Shown: piece by piece, positions 46,275 to 55,145 of the stretch
Layout: each line of letters starts with the position of its first letter
Position numbering within the stretch: position 1 is the first letter of the stretch
Origin: Bacteroidales bacterium UBA3297
GTDB lineage: Bacteria > Bacteroidota > Bacteroidia > Bacteroidales > Paludibacteraceae
Direction of reading: 5' to 3'
DNA: 64,000 nt
Assembly: GCA_002362105.1 (NCBI GenBank)
Contig: DETD01000017.1
Coordinates: 1 to 64,000, forward strand
Notes under the pieces: model-generated
The model's input: only the letters and a program-made list of their open reading frames with translations
Databases searched by the model: none
Told to the model about the DNA's origin: nothing
Translations under genes and position numbers: made by a program

Positions 46275-47135
46275 ATGTTGAACATCGGAGAAATGAATAC
46301 ATTAAAGGTCGTCCGTGTCGGAGGGCCTGGTTATTACCTTGATGGTGGTGACGACGAGGGAGAAATTTTCTTGCCGAAAACTGACGTTCACTCTGATGTG
46401 GCTGTTGGCGACGAGTTGAAGGTTTTTTTGTACCGTAACGCAAAACGTAATGCGTTGGCTACTACCCACGAACCTTCTGTTATGCCCGGACATTTCGGTT
46501 TCCTTACTGCCGACCAGGTTTCTACTTACGGAGCTTTGCTCGATTGGGGCATTTCTTCTTCTTTGTTTATGCCTTCACGCGAATGGAAAACCCGCATACG
46601 TGTTGGTGGCAGTTATTTGGTTTATGTCTATTATGACAAGGAAACAGAGCAGATTATTGCCACAATGCACACCGAAAGGTACCTCGACCAAACACAGCCT
46701 GCCTATCCGATGAACCAAGAGGTGTCGGTGCTCTTTACCGACTCTCATCCGTTGGGTTATAAGGTTATTGTCGACGATGCCTTCAAGGGTATGGTGTACC
46801 ATAACGAGATTTTCGAATATGTTGAAATCGGTATGCGTACTACCGGCTATGTCAAATATGTTCGTGCCGATGGTAAAATTGATGTGGCGTTGCAAAAACA
46901 GGGGCTGAGTGTTGTCAACACTATTGACGACCTTATTATTTCAGACTTGAAGCGCAACGGAGGTTTCCTTCCTGTTTCCGATAAGTCTGATCCCGATGAA
47001 ATTGCCGATCGTTTTGGTTGCAGTAAGAAGGCTTTTAAGAAATGTATTGGTGTGCTTTACAAGCACCGCCGTATTGCTATTGAAGAGGATGGCATCCGAC
47101 TTTTGAATGACAAAAACGAAGGTTCCGCAGATTGA
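46275..47135 (+). CDS. CvfB-like S1 RNA-binding protein
   Basis: A 286-residue protein with tandem S1-like OB folds (about 1-70, 70-140 and 150-215) and a C-terminal winged-helix (DPDEIADRFGCSKKAFKKCIGVLYKH, about 236-261). This is the layout of CvfB, an RNA-binding regulator of virulence in Gram-positives; the Bacteroidetes homologues are conserved but unstudied. The start could be 46275 or the later ATG at 46293 (MNTLKVV). It ends overlapping the frame of the OmpA-like gene. Confidence 0.88.
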   Translation: MLNIGEMNTLKVVRVGGPGYYLDGGDDEGEIFLPKTDVHSDVAVGDELKVFLYRNAKRNALATTHEPSVMPGHFGFLTADQVSTYGALLDWGISSSLFMPSREWKTRIRVGGSYLVYVYYDKETEQIIATMHTERYLDQTQPAYPMNQEVSVLFTDSHPLGYKVIVDDAFKGMVYHNEIFEYVEIGMRTTGYVKYVRADGKIDVALQKQGLSVVNTIDDLIISDLKRNGGFLPVSDKSDPDEIADRFGCSKKAFKKCIGVLYKHRRIAIEEDGIRLLNDKNEGSAD

Positions 47136-47167
47136 ACTTCCGTGATAGAAGTGTCGGTGTGTTTATT

Positions 47168-47611
47168 ATGAATAGATTCTTATCTATTTTACTATTTGTG
47201 GCGTTTTATCTGAATGCTCATGCCAGTTCAAAGGAGGTTTCTTCAATAGATTTAGACAGCGAAACCGACATTGAGTTTTGCTGGTTCTATTATGATTTTG
47301 CTTTTTATAAAGCATCTGAGCCTGATTTTGTTCGTGTTCAACTAGAGGAAATTGCGGAGTTTATAAACTCATATCCAGACGCTAAGTTTAAAATCGGTGC
47401 ATATACTGATTCCCGAGGTTCTGAAACATATAACAGGAAGTTGTCGCAAAAGATTGCGGATTATATTAGGGTAGTGTTGATTCGCAATGGGGTTGATCCA
47501 TATAGGCTTGTGTCTGTTGGTTATGGTATGGAGAATCCAATTGTTAAAAATGCCCAAACAGAAATGGAACATGAACAAAACAGACGTGTGGAAATCAGAT
47601 TCTTAAAGTGA
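47168..47611 (+). CDS. minimal OmpA C-terminal domain protein
   Basis: A 147-residue exported protein with a signal peptide (about residues 1-20, AHA) and an OmpA-like peptidoglycan-binding domain (about 40-147), including TDSRGSETYN and the NRRVEI ending that bind diaminopimelate. There is no beta-barrel or lipobox. The domain closely matches the C-terminus of the PD40-OmpA protein at 55146, but its DNA is visibly more AT-rich. The frame is open to a TTG at 47132, overlapping the preceding stop; ATG 47168 (MNRFLSIL) gives the natural signal peptide. Confidence 0.82.
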   Translation: MNRFLSILLFVAFYLNAHASSKEVSSIDLDSETDIEFCWFYYDFAFYKASEPDFVRVQLEEIAEFINSYPDAKFKIGAYTDSRGSETYNRKLSQKIADYIRVVLIRNGVDPYRLVSVGYGMENPIVKNAQTEMEHEQNRRVEIRFLK

Positions 47612-47763
47612 AAATATCTCCTCAAAAGCCTATCACAATCTTTTTATAGCTCTTAAAATTCTAAAATCGTGTCCCCTCAAAAAGTTGGATGTTTACCTGT
47701 TTTGTGCTTCGTGAGAGGTCTGTCTGGTAAAATAGCCGGGTCTGTCTTACTTTTCTCTTACAA

Positions 47764-47798
47764 TTTGTTTGCTTAATTCCTAAAAAATGGTATATTTG
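47764..47798 (+). promoter_or_regulatory. Bacteroidetes-type promoter of the amidohydrolase gene
   Basis: TTTG occurs twice (47764-47767 and 47768-47771), and from the second a 19-base spacer leads to TATATTTG (47791-47798), matching the consensus. The ATG at 47863 follows 64 bases later. The rest of the 250-base gap after the OmpA gene shows no gene. Confidence 0.7.
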
Positions 47799-47862
47799 GT
47801 ATATACTTATATTCCACAAGGGAATGGAATGCTGGTACTTTTATTTTTAATATCAGATAACC

Positions 47863-49107
47863 ATGAGCACTTTACTTATAAATAATGTCTTATTAAATGG
47901 TAGCCGCCAGAATGTATTGATAGAGAATAATCGCTTCAAACGGATTACATCTGAACCCATTCTGACTGCCGACGAGGTTATAGACGGAGGTCGCTTTGCG
48001 ATGGTCCCTCCTTTCTATAACGGACACTGCCATGCGGCAATGGTCCTTTTGCGGGGCTTTGCTGATGATCTTCCGCTTCAGGCTTGGCTGAACGATTCTA
48101 TTTGGCCGATGGAGGCTAAACTCACACCCGAAGATATCTATGCCGGATCTCGGCTGGCTGTCTTGGAAATGATAAAGTCGGGTACTGTCTTTTTCGAGGA
48201 TATGTACTGGGACGAGCAGGAAACAGCTCGTGCCGTGGAGGAAATGGGCATTCGTGCCGCTATTGGTGTGTCTCTTATGGACCGTCAGTCTGCGGCCGAG
48301 AAAGACCGGTTGTTCGACCGCTTGCGCAACTACAAACCAACCGACCGGGTCTCTTACACGGTGGCTCCACATGCAATTTACACGGTTGGGACGGATCTCT
48401 TGCTACGTTGCAAGAAGGCCGCCGACGAAAACGGACAGTTCTTGAACATACATCTGGCTGAAACGATGACGGAAGATGCCGATTGCCGTAAGACGCACAA
48501 CGGTATGTCGCCTGTTGAGTATATGGACAGCATAGGTTTGTTGTCTCCAAAGACGATTTTGGCGCATGTGGTCCATGTCGACCAACACGATCAGGAAATT
48601 CTGGCACGTACGGGGGCTATTTGTGTGCATAATCCGGCTTCGAATATGAAGCTTTCGAGCGGAGTGTTCAAAATGAAGGAGTTACAGAAAAACGGATGCC
48701 GTATAGCGTTGGGTACCGATGGCGCCTCTTCAAACAACAACCTCGACATGCTCGAAGAAATGAAATTGGCTGCCCTTTTGGCAAAATGCTATGCCGACCC
48801 AGAGGCTGGTTCTGCAACCGATGTTTTCAATATGGCGACCCAGTGGGGTGCTGAGGCTTTCGGTCTTGATGCAGGGGCTATTGAAGAAGGCAAACTGGCC
48901 GATGCGTTGCTGCTTGACTTGAATAACGAGAAACTTGTGCCGAATTATCATTTGGTGTCGAACCTGGTTTATTCTGCTGACGCTAGTTGCATCGATACGG
49001 TTATCTGTAATGGTAAGGTGGTTATGCGTGGCAGGGTAGTGCCGGGCGAAGAAGACATTATTGAACAGGCACGCGAAACGTGCAGAAGTCTGATTGCAAG
49101 AAAGTGA
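47863..49107 (+). CDS. amidohydrolase, methylthioadenosine/S-adenosylhomocysteine deaminase-like
   Basis: A 414-residue metal-dependent hydrolase of the ATZ/TRZ group. Metal ligands are His55 and His57 in NGHCH, a later HLAET (about 197-201) and VVHVDQHDQE, with the terminal metal Asp in LGTDGASSNN (about 286-295). The nearest known activities are S-adenosylhomocysteine/5'-methylthioadenosine deaminase and guanine-type deaminases; the exact substrate is not determined. The N- and C-terminal strands form the composite beta-domain. It is monocistronic, with a clear promoter. Confidence 0.9.
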   Translation: MSTLLINNVLLNGSRQNVLIENNRFKRITSEPILTADEVIDGGRFAMVPPFYNGHCHAAMVLLRGFADDLPLQAWLNDSIWPMEAKLTPEDIYAGSRLAVLEMIKSGTVFFEDMYWDEQETARAVEEMGIRAAIGVSLMDRQSAAEKDRLFDRLRNYKPTDRVSYTVAPHAIYTVGTDLLLRCKKAADENGQFLNIHLAETMTEDADCRKTHNGMSPVEYMDSIGLLSPKTILAHVVHVDQHDQEILARTGAICVHNPASNMKLSSGVFKMKELQKNGCRIALGTDGASSNNNLDMLEEMKLAALLAKCYADPEAGSATDVFNMATQWGAEAFGLDAGAIEEGKLADALLLDLNNEKLVPNYHLVSNLVYSADASCIDTVICNGKVVMRGRVVPGEEDIIEQARETCRSLIARK

Positions 49108-49124
49108 TTTTTAGTATAATATGT

Positions 49125-49158
49125 AGGGCAAATGGTGGCAAATGCTGCTGTTTGCCCT
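49125..49158 (+). terminator. weak hairpin after the amidohydrolase
   Basis: Eight-base arms AGGGCAAA/TTTGCCCT (49125-49132 with 49151-49158) close an 18-base loop, with only a short mixed T tract after it. Confidence 0.4.
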
Positions 49159-49288
49159 CTTAATCTTATAGGTGTTTATAAATTCAGCTTGTGCGCATTA
49201 TTGACTTTATTGCTTATTTTTTTGTTTTTTTGCTTTCTGTTTAGTATTTATTTGCATTTAATTCTATTTTTTCGTTTTTTTGCATTTG

Positions 49289-49303
49289 CTAGTCAAAGAC
49301 TAG
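49289..49303. promoter_or_regulatory. perfect palindrome upstream of the giant T9SS gene
   Basis: CTAGTC-AAA-GACTAG is a 6-bp inverted repeat with a 3-base centre, about 33 bases before the ATG at 49337. Its position suits an operator, but no factor is known. No consensus promoter was found within the 229-base gap. Confidence 0.35.
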
Positions 49304-49336
49304 TATCTTAATCTGATACTTAATGACGTTTTATTT

Positions 49337-52300
49337 ATGATAACTAAGTGTATTGTTTCAGCCTTTACGCATGTTCGTTGGGTTGCGGTACTGTTTGAAT
49401 CGAGGTTTTGTAATTGCTTTGCAAAAGGCTTGTTGTTAGTTTCTATTCTTTTGATACCATTCTCGTCGAAAGCCGAGATGACAGGAAAGAACTGGTACGG
49501 TGCAGATGGAGCTGTTATAGAGTCGCAGAATAGCTGTAACTCTGTATATCGCATTACACTCACTCCTCAGAACGACGGCCAGTTGCAGCTGTTCAAAGAT
49601 GGTAAAGATGTCAACAGCACGAATACAGTTTTTGCTAGCGATATTCCTTCTTCCATTTCTTGGCAGACTGGTAGCAGCGGCGACAATGCGGTGAAGTTCA
49701 GCAATCCTGACAATAACGAATTTGTACTTTATTTTATTGAAGGTTCTGAAAAAGATACACTTGCTTTCTCAAAGCCAGGTTACGACCTGCTTGGTGTTGG
49801 GGGTGTCGGATACGAGTTTATGAACTTGACCACCGAACCAACCTTCACTCCTACCTATTGTAGCAATTCTTCTGCTGAAATTCCTACAACTGCTACTTTC
49901 CAGTGGCAGGTGTACAACAAAAAGACAGCTGCATGGGAAGATATTGATGGTGCAACAAATAAAGATTATTCTCCAGCAGCCGGCTCTTTGGACGACTCCA
50001 CCAAGATTCGTGTCGTTATGACTAACGGTATGAATAAGATGGTGTCTTCGTCGGTTTTGGCGTTTTATAACTCTCCGGGCCTGGGCGTAAAACTAACTGG
50101 TACCGAACTGTTTGAAACCATTCAGAAACCAACCTACGAGCACGAAATTGACTACGGCAAACCGTTTGTCGTTGATGTTATCGCGCTGGGTGCCTCTACG
50201 CTTAGCTCTATCACTTTGAAGACCCGTTCTGATAATGACGAGGCCTTTACCGACTATATGTCTATTACTGCCCCTGAGTCTTCTTTCACCATTACTCCTT
50301 CTCAAAACCTGGAGTACTTGGTTGAGGGTACGGCCATCGATATGCGTCCGGGACATGAGGGCGAGGAACTGACAGTAAAGGATACCTTCTTTGTACGTGT
50401 GCGTTTCTCTTGGGACGAGGGCGCAGATGTCGATACACTTTTCTTCGATAATTTCGGTGTGTTTACTGCCGATAATGAATATACCACTTCAAACAATCTG
50501 AAGTTTACTGACGAGTTGACCGATACGGTTGGTGTAAAGAACAAAATTGTTAATTATTGGGCTCCCGACTATTATAACTCGGTGAAGAACCACGAGTTCT
50601 CGTTGCTTAACCCGTTAGTTGGTCCGTTCGACACCGACGATTGTGCTGCCGACGGTTATAAGCATTATGCTTGTTGGAGCGATAACGGAACTTGCGATGG
50701 TTACCGTATTGAAGACGGTTACTATGCTGTCGTTCCTAATCCAGACTATAGTAACTGCGGACAGTCTAAGAAGGACTATTGGAATGGTTACGACCACACC
50801 GAGGAATCTACGGGTGTACTTGGCGGTATGTTGTTCGTAAACTGTGCTGCCGATTCTAAGGAAACTATCCTCATTGAACGTGAGATTACACTTTCTAACG
50901 AGTGCGAAAACACCCGCTTGTTGTTCTCTGCTTATGTGAACAACGCGACTGCTGTTGCTTCAAACAAGCCGGTTAATGTTCGTTTGAAGGTGCTTGACCA
51001 AAACGACCATGTTATTTACGAAACTCCTTCGGGTAATATCTATCCTCGTACGGTAAAAGGTGGTATGTGGGCGAACTTGTCGTTCATGTTCAATGCCGTA
51101 CAGGGAGGCAAGTATAAACTTCAGTTGGTGAACAACCAGCCAGGTGGTGCACAGAACTTTGGTAATGACTTGCTCTTCGACGATATCCTTATTATTGCGG
51201 CTTACCCAACTGTTAATGTGTTCCGCGACAGAATGAAGTCGAGCATGGTGCCTATCGACACTTGCGAGGAAGTTAGTGTTCCTTTGTTTGTGTTGAATAA
51301 GGACGATATTAAGAAGTACATCACAACTCCTAGCTACTTGTACCAGTATAGTAAGGATTCTGTAAACTGGGTGAACATTGGCGAGATTACCGATGTTGAC
51401 TCGTTTATGGTTACACTTAACAAGCAGACTCCTCTCTTCTGGGATACTACTTATTTCCGTGGTATCGTTGCTTCTAACGAGGAGGTTATCAACCGAATCC
51501 TCGACGGTAAGGCTCCAGTTCTTTCTTGCGACAGCGTTTATGCCGTATCTGATCCGTTCCGTGTCGTATTCGATTACGGAGGTCCGCTTGATCCTACTTA
51601 CCGCGATACTCTCTGTATTGGCGAGAAGTTTGAGGTGACTGTAAGTGCGCACAACCGTCCGGTTTACCGCTGGGTTAATTCGCGTACGTTGGAAACGATC
51701 AATAACCAAGACTCAACGTTCTCGTATGTGATTACCGAGAACGACCCTGTCGATACCCTCTTCTATTTCGTGACCGAAACCCGTTTGGGTTGTACCGACA
51801 CGATGGAGGTTTATGTACACCGCCGCTCGTTTGTAGAGTTCAATACTCCAGACAGCCTTGTGGTTTGTTTGTTCGACCAGCCGGTTTCTCTGTCTGATGT
51901 AGTTCCTGCTAATGCTACATTCGAGTGGAAGTCGGGTACTGAACTCAATGAGAATACTACCACACCAAGTGTGATGTTGCCTCAAACACTTCCACACCAG
52001 GGTGTGATTACGGTGACTGGTTCCGATAAAGATTATTGTAGCACGACCAAGTCGTTCCCTTATAGCATTCATACGCCTATCGAGGTAACGCTCAGTGCAG
52101 AAAGAACCGACAGCATGTTCTGTTTGGAATCGCCTGAGGCTTTGTTCAAACTTACGGCCAATACCGTACAGGGTGTTCCTGTTCTTTATTATTGGACTAA
52201 GAACGACATTCAGGTTGGTTTCACCAAGGCTCCTGTCAATTATTATTCGTTCGGTTCGCTTACCGAGGGTGAGACTGTCTTTGGTGTTCATGTGGTGGAC

Positions 52301-55111
52301 GAGGTTTGTAACAAGACTTCCGAGTCTGAGTTTAAGGCCGGCATCCCTACTAAACTGCGCGAGCCTATCACTATTGAGATGGCTACTATTGACCGCCTCT
52401 GCGAGAACGAGACCGTTTCTGCAGAAGTCACTCTCAACCATTTGTTGGATCCAAGTACAGCTACTATATACTGGGCTGTTCCTTCTAATAATGGTACGCT
52501 TGCTAATGAGACGAATCATGTTGATGCGAACTTCAAGGCTGCTAATGTAGTGACTCCGGCTCCTTTGACGAATACTACCGAGCAGATTGTTCTGGCAGCT
52601 TCTACTGTCGATGCGGTTTGCCCTAACAATGTACCGACCGTTTCTTCGGTTATCGACCTCTACAAACAACTCGATATTACGGTTACAACCGACCGTTCCG
52701 ACAGCTTGTTCTGTATGTCTAATACAGGTATCACTTTCACCGCCACTACCAACCGTGGTTATGCGAAAGACTTCTTCTGGTATGCCGATGGCGTGATGGT
52801 TGAAAAGACGGGTCACGATGTATATACCTACACCTTCCCAGTTGAGACCGAAGGCAAGCACGTTTACGGTGTCAATGCTGTCGATGGTGTATGTAACGTG
52901 CGTGACTCTAACGAGTTTGCATTCTCAGTTCCTGTCGAGACGCGTCAGCCTATCACAATCAGTCTGACTACTGATGAGAATATTTGTGAGAATGCGGTTG
53001 CAAATGCCGAGTTGACTTTCGAACATTTGCTCGCTCCTGACAATACAAACGTATTCTGGGCTATTCCTTCTGGTAACGGTACTTTGGCAAGTGAGTCTAC
53101 CACTACTAGTGGTTCTAAGTCTACCAATGTGGTGACTCCGGCTCCTTTGACGAATACTACTGAACAGATTTATTTGGCGGCTTCTGTTGTTGATGAGGTT
53201 TGTACCGACAACAAGCCTGTTGCTAATACCGTCATTGGTTTGTACAAGAAGTTGGATGTTACAGTCACTACCGACCGCGACGACCACTTGTTCTGTATGG
53301 GCAGCTCTGAAGGTATTACTTTCAACGCGGTAACAAACCGTGGTTATGTCGATAAGTTCAACTGGTACGCCGACAGCGTTTTGGTTGCTACTACCGATCA
53401 CGATACTCCTAGCTTTACCTTCCCTGTTACTGTCGAGGGTAAGCATTACTTCGGTGTTAAAATGGTTGACGGCGTTTGTAGTACCGACGCCGCTCAGTAT
53501 GAGTTCGAGTATCCTGCTGAAACACGGCTGCCTATCACGTTCACGTTGAAGGCCGATACTAGCTTCTGCGAATCGAATGGCTTGGCTGTTGTGGCTAACT
53601 TCGAGCACTTGTTGCAGAACCCAACCTTGGTGCTTTGGTCAGTATCTGAAAACGGTAAGCTGTACACCGAAAAGTCTTACACCGATGGCGATTCTACGGT
53701 GAACTCTATTATCGCTATTCCTACAAGCAATTATGCCGAGAAGGTTGCAGTGTTTGCTGCTGTTGCCGACCCCGTTTGTCCTGCAAACTCACCTGTTAAC
53801 CAGTCTTTGCTTGCTACCATGCATAAGAATGTTATCATTTCGCTTGCTGCTGATAACAATATCAACCAGAAGTGTTTGGAAAACAGTACTGATGCAGAAG
53901 TTGGTTTGAATATCACCGTTGAAAGAGGTAACCCTGCTTACTACATCTGGTCCGATGGTGTAAAAGATACGAAACTCAGTCGTTCTTATACCTTGGCTCT
54001 TGGTGACAATATAATTAGTGTCGACGCATACGATTCTGTCTGCGTTGAGAACAAGGCTGCCGCTACCGCCAACACGTATGTAACGACCCGTGTTCCTCTC
54101 CACGTTAATTTGGGTCTGACTAAGGGTACGAACCCAATTTGTGTGGGTAACGAAATTGAGGTTACTGCTTATGTCGATAATAACTTCCCTGGCGATGAGA
54201 TTTATTACACTTGGTATCCTTCTGTAGGCTCGAGCAGCTCAATCCACTATAGTCCAAAATCTGGTTTCAATGTGATTAAGGTAGGCGCTATCGCAGCGAA
54301 TGCTATATGTCCTGTTCAGGTTGCTGAATATGGTTTGTCGGTTCAAGACTCTGTTAAGATTGGTATTGATGCGACTCCATATTTGTGTCAGACTCAAGAC
54401 AGTGCCAATTCCGTACAGATGAATGTAATTGTATATGCTGGTAACCCTCAGATGTTCGTTTGGTCAACCGGCGATACTACTATCGATAATGTCAATTATC
54501 ATAATCCAACCAAGAACACAGTATATGGTGTTTATGCAATCGATAAGGTTTGTGCAAACTCGTTCACGGTTTACACGCCAGAAGTACAGGTTTCTAACCT
54601 TTACACGATTGAAGTAGCTCCTGAAACTGATAAGGTTCAGATGGGTGAGGAGGTTAAGTTCAATGTTAACATTCCTGAAGGCTACACCAACATCAACTTG
54701 GCTTGGTACATGATTAACCAGTTTAACGATACATTGTATCTTGGTAATTCTACCGAGGCAGGCTTCTCTTATCCAATGCCTCTGAATGGTGAATACACTT
54801 TCTTCAGCACTGCTGACGATGGTTTCTGCGGTATCCTCAGTTCTTCTACTATCTTCATCGATGTAGCCGACTACTACCAGGTGCCTAATGCGTTCACTCC
54901 ATACAACGGCAATCCGAAGAACGATGTCTTCATGAAGGGTTATCCTGTCAAGATCTTTAACCGCTACCAACAGATGGTCTATGAGGGACCTGATGGTTGG
55001 GATGGTCAGTATAACGGTCAGTTGGCTGAGCCTGGTACCTACTTCTATGTTCTCGTTAAGAAGGACGGACGTACTTTGAAGGGTACTATCGAATTGGTTA
55101 AGTTCAAATAA
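49337..55111 (+). CDS. giant secreted adhesin-like protein with T9SS type B sorting domain
   Basis: A 1924-residue exported protein. A signal sequence (hydrophobic core about 31-46, cleaved after KA at 46) is preceded by an unusual basic extension. Residues 52-155 form a domain shared with the tandem-TonB_C protein at 44617. A beta-rich region (about 155-770), with galactose-binding-like features (LLFDDILII), follows. Immunoglobulin-like repeats of about 195 residues occupy 915-1700. The last 80 residues form a CHU_C type B sorting domain (NAFTPYNGNPKNDVFM, then IFNRYQQMVYEG and EPGTYFYVLV). The downstream PD40-OmpA and PorP/SprF genes suggest it is presented at the cell surface by its own translocon-associated partners, as SprB is. 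The ATG at 49337 is the only upstream start that keeps the hydrophobic leader. Confidence 0.9.
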   Translation: MITKCIVSAFTHVRWVAVLFESRFCNCFAKGLLLVSILLIPFSSKAEMTGKNWYGADGAVIESQNSCNSVYRITLTPQNDGQLQLFKDGKDVNSTNTVFASDIPSSISWQTGSSGDNAVKFSNPDNNEFVLYFIEGSEKDTLAFSKPGYDLLGVGGVGYEFMNLTTEPTFTPTYCSNSSAEIPTTATFQWQVYNKKTAAWEDIDGATNKDYSPAAGSLDDSTKIRVVMTNGMNKMVSSSVLAFYNSPGLGVKLTGTELFETIQKPTYEHEIDYGKPFVVDVIALGASTLSSITLKTRSDNDEAFTDYMSITAPESSFTITPSQNLEYLVEGTAIDMRPGHEGEELTVKDTFFVRVRFSWDEGADVDTLFFDNFGVFTADNEYTTSNNLKFTDELTDTVGVKNKIVNYWAPDYYNSVKNHEFSLLNPLVGPFDTDDCAADGYKHYACWSDNGTCDGYRIEDGYYAVVPNPDYSNCGQSKKDYWNGYDHTEESTGVLGGMLFVNCAADSKETILIEREITLSNECENTRLLFSAYVNNATAVASNKPVNVRLKVLDQNDHVIYETPSGNIYPRTVKGGMWANLSFMFNAVQGGKYKLQLVNNQPGGAQNFGNDLLFDDILIIAAYPTVNVFRDRMKSSMVPIDTCEEVSVPLFVLNKDDIKKYITTPSYLYQYSKDSVNWVNIGEITDVDSFMVTLNKQTPLFWDTTYFRGIVASNEEVINRILDGKAPVLSCDSVYAVSDPFRVVFDYGGPLDPTYRDTLCIGEKFEVTVSAHNRPVYRWVNSRTLETINNQDSTFSYVITENDPVDTLFYFVTETRLGCTDTMEVYVHRRSFVEFNTPDSLVVCLFDQPVSLSDVVPANATFEWKSGTELNENTTTPSVMLPQTLPHQGVITVTGSDKDYCSTTKSFPYSIHTPIEVTLSAERTDSMFCLESPEALFKLTANTVQGVPVLYYWTKNDIQVGFTKAPVNYYSFGSLTEGETVFGVHVVDEVCNKTSESEFKAGIPTKLREPITIEMATIDRLCENETVSAEVTLNHLLDPSTATIYWAVPSNNGTLANETNHVDANFKAANVVTPAPLTNTTEQIVLAASTVDAVCPNNVPTVSSVIDLYKQLDITVTTDRSDSLFCMSNTGITFTATTNRGYAKDFFWYADGVMVEKTGHDVYTYTFPVETEGKHVYGVNAVDGVCNVRDSNEFAFSVPVETRQPITISLTTDENICENAVANAELTFEHLLAPDNTNVFWAIPSGNGTLASESTTTSGSKSTNVVTPAPLTNTTEQIYLAASVVDEVCTDNKPVANTVIGLYKKLDVTVTTDRDDHLFCMGSSEGITFNAVTNRGYVDKFNWYADSVLVATTDHDTPSFTFPVTVEGKHYFGVKMVDGVCSTDAAQYEFEYPAETRLPITFTLKADTSFCESNGLAVVANFEHLLQNPTLVLWSVSENGKLYTEKSYTDGDSTVNSIIAIPTSNYAEKVAVFAAVADPVCPANSPVNQSLLATMHKNVIISLAADNNINQKCLENSTDAEVGLNITVERGNPAYYIWSDGVKDTKLSRSYTLALGDNIISVDAYDSVCVENKAAATANTYVTTRVPLHVNLGLTKGTNPICVGNEIEVTAYVDNNFPGDEIYYTWYPSVGSSSSIHYSPKSGFNVIKVGAIAANAICPVQVAEYGLSVQDSVKIGIDATPYLCQTQDSANSVQMNVIVYAGNPQMFVWSTGDTTIDNVNYHNPTKNTVYGVYAIDKVCANSFTVYTPEVQVSNLYTIEVAPETDKVQMGEEVKFNVNIPEGYTNINLAWYMINQFNDTLYLGNSTEAGFSYPMPLNGEYTFFSTADDGFCGILSSSTIFIDVADYYQVPNAFTPYNGNPKNDVFMKGYPVKIFNRYQQMVYEGPDGWDGQYNGQLAEPGTYFYVLVKKDGRTLKGTIELVKFK
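52079..54100 (+). repeat. tandem immunoglobulin-like repeats, about 195 residues each
   Basis: Copies begin at residues 915, 1114 and 1308 of the giant protein with similar IxVTxxxDRxDxLFC openings, a VxGVxxVDxVC middle and an RxPITxxL junction before the second half. A fourth, diverged copy starts near residue 1500 (KNVIISLAAD). Copies 2 and 3 are the most alike. At DNA level copies 1 and 2 share the exact segment described below. Confidence 0.85.
52550..53160 (+). repeat. 29-base exact repeat between repeat copies 1 and 2
   Basis: The same 29 bases occur at 52550-52578 and 53132-53160, encoding VTPAPLTNTT in both, 582 bases (194 codons) apart. Exact identity at synonymous positions suggests recent duplication or gene conversion. 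Confidence 0.85.
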
Positions 55112-55145
55112 AATTGAGTTCTATTAATACGAATATAGAAACATT

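Noticed and set aside
51713..52861. 382-codon open frame antisense to the giant protein gene
   Set aside because: Shadow frame over repeat-containing coding sequence; no domain or initiation signal.
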